In this document: in pieces, positions 1 to 4,828 of the stretch
Layout: every line of letters starts with the position of its first letter
How positions within the stretch are numbered: position 1 is the stretch's first letter
Origin: an uncultured Verrucomicrobiales bacterium
GTDB lineage: Bacteria > Verrucomicrobiota > Verrucomicrobiia > Limisphaerales > JACDHS01
Length of the DNA stretch: 5,443 bases
Assembly: GCA_937983475.1 (NCBI GenBank)
Contig: CALJZV010000396.1
Span: 1 to 5,443 of the forward strand
Direction of reading: 5' to 3'
The notes under the pieces: generated by a model
Told to the model about the DNA's origin: nothing
Seen by the model: the letters and a program-made list of their open reading frames with translations, nothing else
Databases searched by the model: none
Program-made: the position numbers and the translations under genes

Positions 1-1360
1 AAAAAGCGCCGTAAAGCTGCGCCGCCAGCGAACCGGTCTTCAGTTCGCAAGGCTGAAGCCCCAGCCGCATGGTGCCGCCTTTCTTGGCCACCTTGCGCTG
101 CTCCTCCTGCAACGCGATCACCGGGTGCGGCGTCTGTGGGTCAAACTCCGTCGAATGCGCCTTGTCCAGCTTGAGCACGTTCCGGGCATATTCAATGGTG
201 GCAATCTGCATTCCCAGACAGAGGCCCAGATAGGGCAGTTTCTTTTCGCGGGCGTACCTCGCGGCGGCAATCTTGCCCTCGATGCCCCGCTCACCAAAGC
301 CGCCTGGAACCAGCACGCCGCCCAAACCGCCCAGCACCTTTTCCGCGCCGTCCCGCTCGATGTCCTCGGCGTCCACCTTGACAATTTCCACGCCGCAATC
401 GTTGGCAATGCCGCCGTGGATGACCGCCTCGTAAACCGACTTGTAGGCGTCCTGAAGCTCGATGTACTTGCCGACCACGCCAACGCGAACGCGGTGGCGA
501 GGCGCAATGAGCTTGCGGATGATGTCCTGCCACGGAGCCATGTCCGCGGGCCGGGTATCGAGTTGCAACAGTTTGCAGACCTGTTCGTCCAGGCGCTCGC
601 GCTGGAGCATCAGCGGCACTTCATAAATGCTGTGGTCCACGTCCTTCTCCTCGATGACCGCCTCGTAGGGCACGTTGCAGAAGAGCGAGATTTTCTGGCG
701 CAGCTCCTTGTCCAGCGGCTTTTCGCAGCGGCAGATGAGGATGTGCGGCGCAATGCCGATTTCGCGCAGCTTGGCGACCGACTGCTGGGTCGGCTTGGTT
801 TTTAATTCGCCAGCGGCCTTGATGAAGGGCACGTAGGTGACGTGCAGGAACACCACATTGTTCGGCCCGGCTTCCAGGGCGAACTCCCGGATGGCCTCCA
901 GGAACGGCAACCCCTCGATGTCGCCCGTCGTTCCGCCGATTTCGGTAATGACCACGTCGCACTTGGATTGCGCGGCAAGCTGGTGAATGCGGTTCTGTAT
1001 CTCGTCGGTGACGTGCGGGATGACCTGGACGGTTTTGCCGAGGTAATCGCCCCGGCGCTCCTTGTCGAGCACGGTCTGGTACACCTGGCCGCTGGTGAGG
1101 TTGTTCAGCCGCGTGAGGTTGACGTTGGTGAATCGCTCGTAATGGCCCAGGTCAAGGTCGGTCTCGGCGCCATCGTCCAGCACGTATACCTCACCGTGCT
1201 GGTAGGGACTCATTGTGCCCGGGTCCACATTGAGGTAGGGATCAAACTTCTGGATCGTGACCTTGAGGCCGCGGTTTTCCAGCAGCGTGCCCAGCGCGGC
1301 GGCCGTCAGGCCTTTGCCGAGCGAACTCACCACACCGCCTGTGACAAAAATGTATTTCAT
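1..1360 (-). CDS. pyrG: CTP synthase (glutamine-hydrolysing), C-terminus cut by window edge
   Basis: Cytosolic enzyme that aminates UTP to CTP using ATP and glutamine, the last step of de novo pyrimidine nucleotide synthesis. I read 453 uninterrupted codons from the ATG at 1360 to the window edge. The family runs to about 540-550 residues, so roughly 90 are missing, including the GATase His/Glu pair. The synthetase domain starts MKYIFVTGGVVSSLGKG (P-loop-like, residues 1-17), then carries DGAETDLDLGHYERF (63-77) with Mg-binding D70 and E140 in the EIGGTTGDIEG motif, and the UTP/CTP site K187-T188-K189. The glutaminase domain is recognised by VPGGFGERG and GLCLGMQ with nucleophile Cys381. The start matches the family N-terminus exactly; the ribosome binding site is weak. 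A small oddity is PTQQS where E. coli has PTQHS. It lies 114 bp downstream of kdsB, whose product consumes CTP. Identification is secure. Confidence 0.98.
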   Translation of the reverse strand, partial: MKYIFVTGGVVSSLGKGLTAAALGTLLENRGLKVTIQKFDPYLNVDPGTMSPYQHGEVYVLDDGAETDLDLGHYERFTNVNLTRLNNLTSGQVYQTVLDKERRGDYLGKTVQVIPHVTDEIQNRIHQLAAQSKCDVVITEIGGTTGDIEGLPFLEAIREFALEAGPNNVVFLHVTYVPFIKAAGELKTKPTQQSVAKLREIGIAPHILICRCEKPLDKELRQKISLFCNVPYEAVIEEKDVDHSIYEVPLMLQRERLDEQVCKLLQLDTRPADMAPWQDIIRKLIAPRHRVRVGVVGKYIELQDAYKSVYEAVIHGGIANDCGVEIVKVDAEDIERDGAEKVLGGLGGVLVPGGFGERGIEGKIAAARYAREKKLPYLGLCLGMQIATIEYARNVLKLDKAHSTEFDPQTPHPVIALQEEQRKVAKKGGTMRLGLQPCELKTGSLAAQLYGAF

Positions 1361-1386
1361 GGGTTCTTACTGAAGCCGTTTATTTA

Positions 1387-1479
1387 TTGAATGGTTACAT
1401 TGTTTGATCGTTAAAACGCCTGTTGCCGCATGCGACAGGCTTATGACGATTCAACCATTCAACGGTTTAACCATTTAAC
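1387..1479. repeat. Short inverted and direct repeats in the kdsB-pyrG spacer
   Basis: A perfect 10-bp inverted repeat, TTGAATGGTT at 1387-1396 and AACCATTCAA at 1453-1462, flanks the terminator-like hairpin. The second arm is also part of a near-direct repeat: AACCATTCAAC at 1453 and AACCATTTAAC at 1469, 16 bp apart with one mismatch, the last copy running into the kdsB stop codon. The motif is AT-rich in GC-rich surroundings. It may be a dispersed intergenic repeat family or part of a larger RNA fold; the sequence alone does not decide. Confidence 0.5.
1413..1440 (-). terminator. Terminator-like hairpin between kdsB and pyrG
   Basis: On the minus strand, GCCTGT and ACAGGC form a 6-bp perfect stem around an 11-base loop (1418-1440), followed after one G by TTTT (1416-1413). 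The loop contains the self-complementary CGCATGCG. It lies 35 bp after the kdsB stop, so it could end kdsB transcription or attenuate read-through into pyrG. The stem is short and the T-run weak, so termination is an inference. Confidence 0.4.
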
Positions 1480-2212
1480 CTCGCAACAACGCCTCCACCC
1501 GCGCCACGTCCTCCGGCGCATCCACGCCCACGCTGTCATAATTCACCCGCACCACGGCAATCGCGATGCCGTTTTCCAGGGCGCGCAACTGCTCAAGCTT
1601 CTCCGCCGATTCCAGCGGCGACACCGGGCAGCTCACCAACCGCAGCAGCGCCTCGCGACGGTATCCGTATATGCCCAGATGCTTCAAAAAAGGAAACGCC
1701 GCCAACTGTTCGGCAGCCGAACGACTGGCGGCATCTCGGACATACGGAACCGTACGCCGGGAGAAATATAAGGCGCGCCCCGCGACACTGACAACCACTT
1801 TTACCGCGTTGGGATTATCATACTCGGCAAGGTCGCGCACCGGCGTCGCTGCGGTGGACATTTCACTGTCGGCCAACGCGTTGGCCACAGCGTCAATCAC
1901 CTGCGGGTCCATCAACGGCTCGTCGCCCTGCACATTGACCACCGCGTCGCAGTCGCACCGGGCCGCCACCTCGGCGATGCGGTCGGAGCCGCTGGGATGG
2001 TCGGCGCGGGTCATCTCCACGCGACAGAACTTGCGGGCGGTTTCGGCAATGCGCTCGTCGTCGGTGGCCACAATGACCTCCGCGAGCGACCGGGCCTTGA
2101 GGCATTGCTCAACCACATGCTGAATGAGCGGCTTGCCGGAAATGAGCGCCAGCGGTTTGCCGGGAAACCGGGTTGAGGCAAACCGCGCGGGAATGATGCC
2201 AACAGTTTTCAT
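1475..2212 (-). CDS. kdsB: 3-deoxy-manno-octulosonate cytidylyltransferase (CMP-Kdo synthetase)
   Basis: Cytosolic enzyme that activates Kdo with CTP to CMP-Kdo, the donor for the inner core of lipopolysaccharide. The 245 residues match the usual length (248 in E. coli). Seen in order: nucleotide-binding N-terminus IPARFASTRFPGKPL (7-21), DHPSGSDR (71-78), metal-binding QGDEPL (95-100), the YFSRRTVPYVRD segment, HLGIYGYRREALL, the SPLESAEKLEQLRALENG block and C-terminal DAPEDVARVEALL. I chose the ATG at 2212 because MKTVGIIPAR is the family N-terminus. An in-frame TTG at 2242 would add ten residues unlike the family. No strong Shine-Dalgarno is visible, only AT-rich sequence directly before the ATG. 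It lies upstream of pyrG on the same strand, so product and CTP supply are genetically linked, although a hairpin separates them. Confidence 0.97.
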   Translation of the reverse strand: MKTVGIIPARFASTRFPGKPLALISGKPLIQHVVEQCLKARSLAEVIVATDDERIAETARKFCRVEMTRADHPSGSDRIAEVAARCDCDAVVNVQGDEPLMDPQVIDAVANALADSEMSTAATPVRDLAEYDNPNAVKVVVSVAGRALYFSRRTVPYVRDAASRSAAEQLAAFPFLKHLGIYGYRREALLRLVSCPVSPLESAEKLEQLRALENGIAIAVVRVNYDSVGVDAPEDVARVEALLRG

Positions 2213-2278
2213 TTTATTAAAAAACAGCCAACGGAGCCGCAATGCTCACCAATGGAAGCCCTTTCAGGGGCCACTAAT

Positions 2279-2284
2279 ATTATG
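2279..2284 (-). promoter_or_regulatory. Possible -10 element upstream of kdsB
   Basis: CATAAT on the minus strand, inside the AT-rich run CATAATATTAG, lies about 67 bases before the kdsB ATG. No convincing -35 box is present at 16-18 bp. The spacer 2213-2391 shows no coding signal in any frame that I recognise; it also holds a small GCCC/GGGC hairpin at 2258-2271. Low confidence. Confidence 0.2.
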
Positions 2285-2391
2285 AATCTGCGCATCCAGG
2301 AGTCCTTTTTGGGCAAAACGTAGTCCGGGCAAGCCGGTTCCGACAACACCGAAAACCGCAAAATTAAACCCCAAACCGACCCGAAACAGCT

Positions 2392-2624
2392 TCAACCCAG
2401 CTCAACTGCCTGCACAGGCGCCTGCACCACCGCATGGCTTGGGTCGAACGAATAATCCTTGCCGTCGTAGGTCTCGCCCCGGGCGATGCGGTTGAGCCAG
2501 TCCGGATGCGCCAGGTAGGGACATCGGCCGCCGACGGCCAGCCGTCGGCGGCGCGCCATGCCGGATAGGCGTTCATCCAGGCGTGAACCTCCAGGCGCAG
2601 GCCGCGCGAACACGCGCGACCCCT
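2392..2624 (-). pseudogene. Frameshifted remnant of a GHL10-like glycoside hydrolase
   Basis: Two minus-strand frames carry consecutive pieces that look like one protein. The first frame, open from a stop at 2625-2627, reads ARGLRLEVHAWMNAYPAWRA. The second reads YLAHPDWLNRIARGETYDG, then KDYSFDPSHAVVQ, and stops at 2392. The order 'LEVHAW.N.Y', 'HPDW', 'DP.H..V' recalls the GHL10/DUF187 family of glycosyl-hydrolase-like proteins (lipoproteins such as YngK), where these motifs follow one another within about 60 residues. The join needs a frame change near 2520-2560. Only about 75 codons remain of a family several hundred residues long, with no start and no C-terminal half. I infer a decayed or truncated gene. 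The family assignment is from memory of motifs and could be wrong in detail. The 117-residue reading frame from 2745 covering this region is mostly overlap with the dioxygenase and is not a gene. Confidence 0.45.
2527..2552. repeat. Perfect 12-bp-arm GC hairpin
   Basis: GCCGCCGACGGC (2527-2538) and GCCGTCGGCGGC (2541-2552) are exact reverse complements separated only by CA. Neither side is followed by a T-run, so it is not a typical terminator. It lies exactly where the glycoside hydrolase remnant changes frame, so it may be an inserted palindromic repeat unit or a site of replication slippage. A base-calling error in a strong hairpin is also possible. Confidence 0.8.
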
Positions 2625-2656
2625 TTACTTTACGTGCAACGGAATGGAGCCACGAT

Positions 2657-3316
2657 TTACGCTTCGGGCGTGAAGCCCAGCACGATGTCAAACCGCGCGG
2701 ACAGTTCGCCGAGGCGGGAGTTTTGAATGGGTTCAAAGGGAACAATGACCGACTCGCGGGCTCTTTTGTCGCGGATGTTGTTCAGGACAAAATCGCGCTC
2801 ATTCTGCGGCTCGCCCTTGACGTAACATTGCGTAGTGAAGGAATCCCGCCCCCGAACCTTCACCGCGAAGTGTATGTGCGGTGTGCGGCCCGGATACGGC
2901 ACCGGCTTGATGGTGCGAAACAAATATTCGCCGGTGGCGCCGGTGAGGAATCGTCCAAATCCCTGGAAGTGCGCGTCCCGCTTTTCAGCGCCGGCGCTGC
3001 CGCTGTGCAGATATACACCGCGGTTGTCCACCTGCCAGATTTCCACCGTGGCATTGCGCACCGGCTCGCCCCGCTTGTCGAGGATGCGCCCGGAAAGCCA
3101 AGTGATGTCGCCAATCGCCGGGGTAATGGCGTCATTAATGATCAGCAGGTCATTGTCGGTGTCCAAGGGAAGCTTGTCGGGATAAAACGGGCCTTCGGTC
3201 TGGCGAGGCGTGCGGACCAGTTCCGCAGCGAACAGGCCCGGCGCGCTTAACAGCATCGCGCCGGTGGTCATCCGGGAGAGAAACCTCCGGCGATTCGACA
3301 ATGTGATGAAGTTCAT
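2657..3316 (-). CDS. Exported intradiol ring-cleavage dioxygenase (protocatechuate 3,4-dioxygenase beta-like)
   Basis: Predicted non-haem Fe(III) dioxygenase that opens catechol-type rings between the two hydroxyls; the natural substrate is not readable. The 219 residues begin with a twin-arginine export signal: NRRRFL (8-13), a hydrophobic stretch to about residue 29 and a likely cleavage after LFA (28-30). This implies export of the folded, metal-loaded protein. Then come TEGPFYP (40-46), WQVDNRGVY (94-102) and RTIKPVPYPGRTPHIHF (134-150). By family alignment the iron ligands are Y102, Y141, H147 and H149, all present, so it looks active. The start at 3316 is supported by the Tat motif; GGGA lies just before the ATG. 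It stands alone, without the alpha subunit or other pca pathway genes nearby, which fits stand-alone secreted members better than the cytosolic PcaGH complex. Confidence 0.9.
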   Translation of the reverse strand: MNFITLSNRRRFLSRMTTGAMLLSAPGLFAAELVRTPRQTEGPFYPDKLPLDTDNDLLIINDAITPAIGDITWLSGRILDKRGEPVRNATVEIWQVDNRGVYLHSGSAGAEKRDAHFQGFGRFLTGATGEYLFRTIKPVPYPGRTPHIHFAVKVRGRDSFTTQCYVKGEPQNERDFVLNNIRDKRARESVIVPFEPIQNSRLGELSARFDIVLGFTPEA

Positions 3317-3357
3317 GGTCCCTACTTAGCACAAAATGAGCCCATGTGCGACGGCAG

Positions 3358-3386
3358 TATTTTTTACGAAGCTCGCCCCCAAGCAA
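3358..3386 (-). promoter_or_regulatory. Possible promoter for the dioxygenase gene
   Basis: TTGCTT (3386-3381) and AAAATA (3363-3358) on the minus strand are 17 bp apart and end about 42 bases before the dioxygenase ATG. The -35 half is reasonable and the -10 half poor. Placement between the truncated thrS copy and the gene is sensible, but there is no other support. Confidence 0.2.
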
Positions 3387-3391
3387 AAGCA

Positions 3392-3434
3392 GGCATGAGC
3401 CAATGACTCAGCCAATGAAACGCTCAGTCATGCC
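3392..3434 (-). repeat. Imperfect dyad downstream of the truncated thrS copy
   Basis: GGCATGA and TCATGCC form 7-bp outer arms (3392-3398 and 3428-3434). Inside, TGACT/AGTCA can pair further, and the octamer CATTGGCT (minus strand) occurs twice 13 bp apart. It begins 17 bp after the stop of the thrS-like fragment and is followed on the minus strand by TGCTTTTG, so it may be the old thrS terminator, now after the displaced 3' end. Weak as a terminator. Confidence 0.3.
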
Positions 3435-3450
3435 GCGCGTTTCCACTGTG

Positions 3451-3720
3451 CTACGCCCGGCGCTCCTTGATGGTTGCCAGAATTCCAGCAATCGCCTCGG
3501 CCTTGGGCCTGGCGCCTTGCGAGCCTTTGCCGTGGAGACGGATGCTCACGTTGCTGGCGTCCATGTCGCGGCCGCCCACGACGAACATCGTGTGGACCTT
3601 CGATTTTTCGGCGTCGGCAATTTTGCCTTTGATGTTGTCGGCAGAGAAGTCAGTGCTGACGCGAACCTCGTTCCGGTGCAGTTCGTTGACGATCTCCCTG
3701 GCATAATCAATGCGGGCTTT
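3451..3720 (-). pseudogene. Headless second copy of the thrS 3' end (anticodon-binding domain)
   Basis: Translating the minus strand from 3720 to the TAG at 3451-3453 gives KARIDYAREIVNELHRNEV and onward to LATIKERRA, the HGTP anticodon-binding domain of threonyl-tRNA synthetase. Against the last 86 residues of the larger thrS copy (4829-5089) I count 72 identities and no gaps by hand, including one 34-residue identical run. It has no catalytic domain, no usable start codon and no upstream thrS sequence, so it cannot be a synthetase. It begins 24 bases after the antitoxin stop TGA and in the same frame. It is a displaced or imported 3' end, not a decayed full gene: the codon changes are mostly silent and the frame is intact to the end. 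Confidence 0.93.
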
Positions 3721-3744
3721 GAGTTCCCAAATCGGAAACTTAAA

Positions 3745-3981
3745 TCACAACTCATCACCCGGCATCGGCGGAACATCCGGTGAAGCAGCCAGATACTTCT
3801 CAAAATCTTCCCGGCGTCCGGCAGCAGCTTCGCGGCGCAAGTAATCCATCGTCATCATCGCGGCAAGTTTTTCGCCCGCAGCACTGGCGAGAAATTGGCT
3901 CACCGAATATCCCTCTTTGGCTGCGATGTCTTCAATCGTCTTTTTCAGCGAGTCCGGTAATTCGATGGTTAGCGTGCTCAT
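3745..3981 (-). CDS. Ribbon-helix-helix antitoxin of a PIN toxin pair
   Basis: Predicted antitoxin and DNA-binding autoregulator for the adjacent PIN toxin. The 78 residues begin MSTLTIELPDSL, a typical RHH (Arc/CopG-like) strand. Two helices follow at about 9-23 and 26-40 (GYSVSQFLASAAGEKLAA), with a charged C-terminal tail (46-78) that would hold the toxin-binding part in this class. The ATG at 3981 overlaps the toxin stop as ATGA, so expression is likely by translational coupling. The order is toxin then antitoxin, the reverse of classical vapBC. The gene ends with TGA directly before the displaced thrS fragment, which continues in frame. No catalytic motif is seen. The exact subfamily name is uncertain. 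Confidence 0.88.
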   Translation of the reverse strand: MSTLTIELPDSLKKTIEDIAAKEGYSVSQFLASAAGEKLAAMMTMDYLRREAAAGRREDFEKYLAASPDVPPMPGDEL

Positions 3982-4400
3982 AATGCTTGTCGTATTAAAT
4001 TGAGGAATTCACGGGGCGGGATCGCAGTAACGCCAAGCTCTTCGCAACCATGAAAATCCTTCACGTTATGGGTCACAATATGGCGGCAACCGGCTGCAAA
4101 TGCGAGTTCCAAAACCATGTCATCATCCGCATCACGCAGAAACGGACGCCAGAGAAAGTGAATCTCCTGCAAATGCGACAGACTGGCGAGATAACGCAAA
4201 TAGTTTCGCGTATCCTCGACCGTTCGGCCCGGGGCCAGGTTCTCTGCGCGAGTCAGCACCTGCTGCCATTCGGTGTAAAGCGACACCGAAAGGCAGAGTT
4301 GGAAAGCGTTCGTTGGAATTGAATTGACCAACGCATAGCTCGCGCCCTGCCGCGAACGGGCCGCAGCCACAAGTATACTGGTGTCGAGTACAACTTTCAT
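3978..4400 (-). CDS. PIN-domain toxin (VapC-like ribonuclease, COG1569/TIGR00305 type)
   Basis: Predicted Mg-dependent endoribonuclease toxin; related VapC toxins cut tRNA or rRNA, but the target of this one is not readable. The 140 residues match the family length. Visible PIN acidic residues are D6 in VVLDTSIL, E44 in SLYTEWQQVL, the cluster D90-D94 in RDADDDMVLELA, and N112/D115 in IVTHNVKDF, followed by the family-typical C-terminal IPPREFL. All active-site positions appear intact. It starts at ATG 4400 with no clear Shine-Dalgarno and overlaps the antitoxin by 4 bases. The 47 bp before it separate it from the unknown gene at 4448-4798, so all may be one transcript with thrS. Because the antitoxin is the second gene, a separate regulatory logic such as coupling is likely. 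Confidence 0.92.
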   Translation of the reverse strand: MKVVLDTSILVAAARSRQGASYALVNSIPTNAFQLCLSVSLYTEWQQVLTRAENLAPGRTVEDTRNYLRYLASLSHLQEIHFLWRPFLRDADDDMVLELAFAAGCRHIVTHNVKDFHGCEELGVTAIPPREFLNLIRQAL

Positions 4401-4447
4401 GAGATGGTCGTCAGCTTTGGAGTAACGCGACGCGAGCGCGAGGGTAA

Positions 4448-4798
4448 TTACGTGCCTTTATGGGGCCAAGTCTCAAAATTTTGTTTGAGGTGTGATTTGT
4501 TTTCACCTGAAGGCATTTCTTTGATCACTTGCGCGGCAAGTTGCTTTTCGCCCAAATCCAACAATTGAGCCTCCAGTTGCCATAAACAAAGTGTCCACAA
4601 ACCGAATTTGCCCCATCTTGCCTTTGAGTCTATGCCTTTAATCCAAGTCAGGATCGATTCAGCAAAGGGTTGGATGTTTTCTCCATGTCTTGAAGCGGTT
4701 TCGAGCGCTGAGAGTTGGATCTGATTTGCTCGTTCCTCTATTCCACTCAGCGAAACCTGGGCTAACTGCAAGATTTCCGATGTCGCATCAATCCCCAC
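4448..4798 (-). CDS. Small helical protein of unknown function inside the thrS-flanked island
   Basis: I do not recognise the family. The reading frame gives 116 residues from a GTG at 4798, preceded by the purine-rich AAGGAAG about 13 bases upstream, a long spacing that leaves the start uncertain. The protein looks all-helical with no signal peptide or membrane span. Residues 64-92 (GKFGLWTLCLWQLEAQ followed by LLDLGEKQLAAQV) have the spacing of a TPR/alpha-alpha-hairpin repeat (hydrophobic helix, Gly turn, A..V helix), but one unit alone is weak evidence. Base composition is about 45-50% G+C in the lines I counted, clearly below pyrG and thrS, suggesting foreign origin. It starts 30 bp after the thrS stop and ends 47 bp before the toxin gene. 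It could be a cargo gene, a third toxin-antitoxin component or a truncated fragment. Confidence 0.5.
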   Translation of the reverse strand: MGIDATSEILQLAQVSLSGIEERANQIQLSALETASRHGENIQPFAESILTWIKGIDSKARWGKFGLWTLCLWQLEAQLLDLGEKQLAAQVIKEMPSGENKSHLKQNFETWPHKGT

Positions 4799-4828
4799 AC
4801 GCGCCCAATGCTTCCTTCATTGATCATT

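Larger units (their letters stand above)
3712..4828 (-). other. Putative inserted island bounded by thrS 3'-end direct repeats
   Basis: The segment between the two thrS termini (repeat copies 3451-3711 and 4829-5089, offset 1378 bp, no gaps in the protein alignment) contains the unknown gene and the toxin-antitoxin pair and nothing else. Its composition is lower in G+C than the flanks. The geometry, an intact gene on one side and only its 3' end on the other, is what site-specific or homologous insertion at a gene's 3' end leaves behind. No integrase or transposase is present, so it would be a decayed or non-autonomous element, or the product of recombination between two thrS alleles. The longest exact match I found between copies is 24 bp (3523-3546 with 4901-4924). 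Confidence 0.45.

Noticed and set aside
125..1390. Long plus-strand reading frames at 125-805 and 842-1390
   Set aside because: They lie antisense to an uninterrupted, fully recognisable pyrG and show no family motifs; long antisense frames are expected in GC-rich genes.
2213..2242. Longer kdsB from a TTG at 2242
   Set aside because: The ten extra residues are unlike the family, and the ATG at 2212 gives the canonical N-terminus.
2392..2745. 117-residue minus-strand frame as a real gene
   Set aside because: Its first part overlaps the dioxygenase 3' end in a shadow frame; only the last part is meaningful, as part of the glycosidase remnant.
2558..3250. Plus-strand 230-residue reading frame
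   Set aside because: Antisense to the intradiol dioxygenase, whose iron ligands and Tat signal are clear on the other strand.
3546..3803. Minus-strand 85-residue frame across the antitoxin end and the thrS fragment
   Set aside because: It is a shifted frame. The analogous shifted frame occurs in the true thrS at 4855-5163, showing that it only mirrors the duplicated DNA.
4818..4820. ATG with a good-looking context just after the thrS stop
   Set aside because: It opens only about ten codons before a stop in a different frame from the 4448-4798 gene, so it does not start that gene unless a frameshift is assumed.
3451..4828. Classical insertion sequence or integron
   Set aside because: No transposase or integrase, no terminal inverted repeats and no attC-like sites were seen; the repeats are direct copies of the thrS end.
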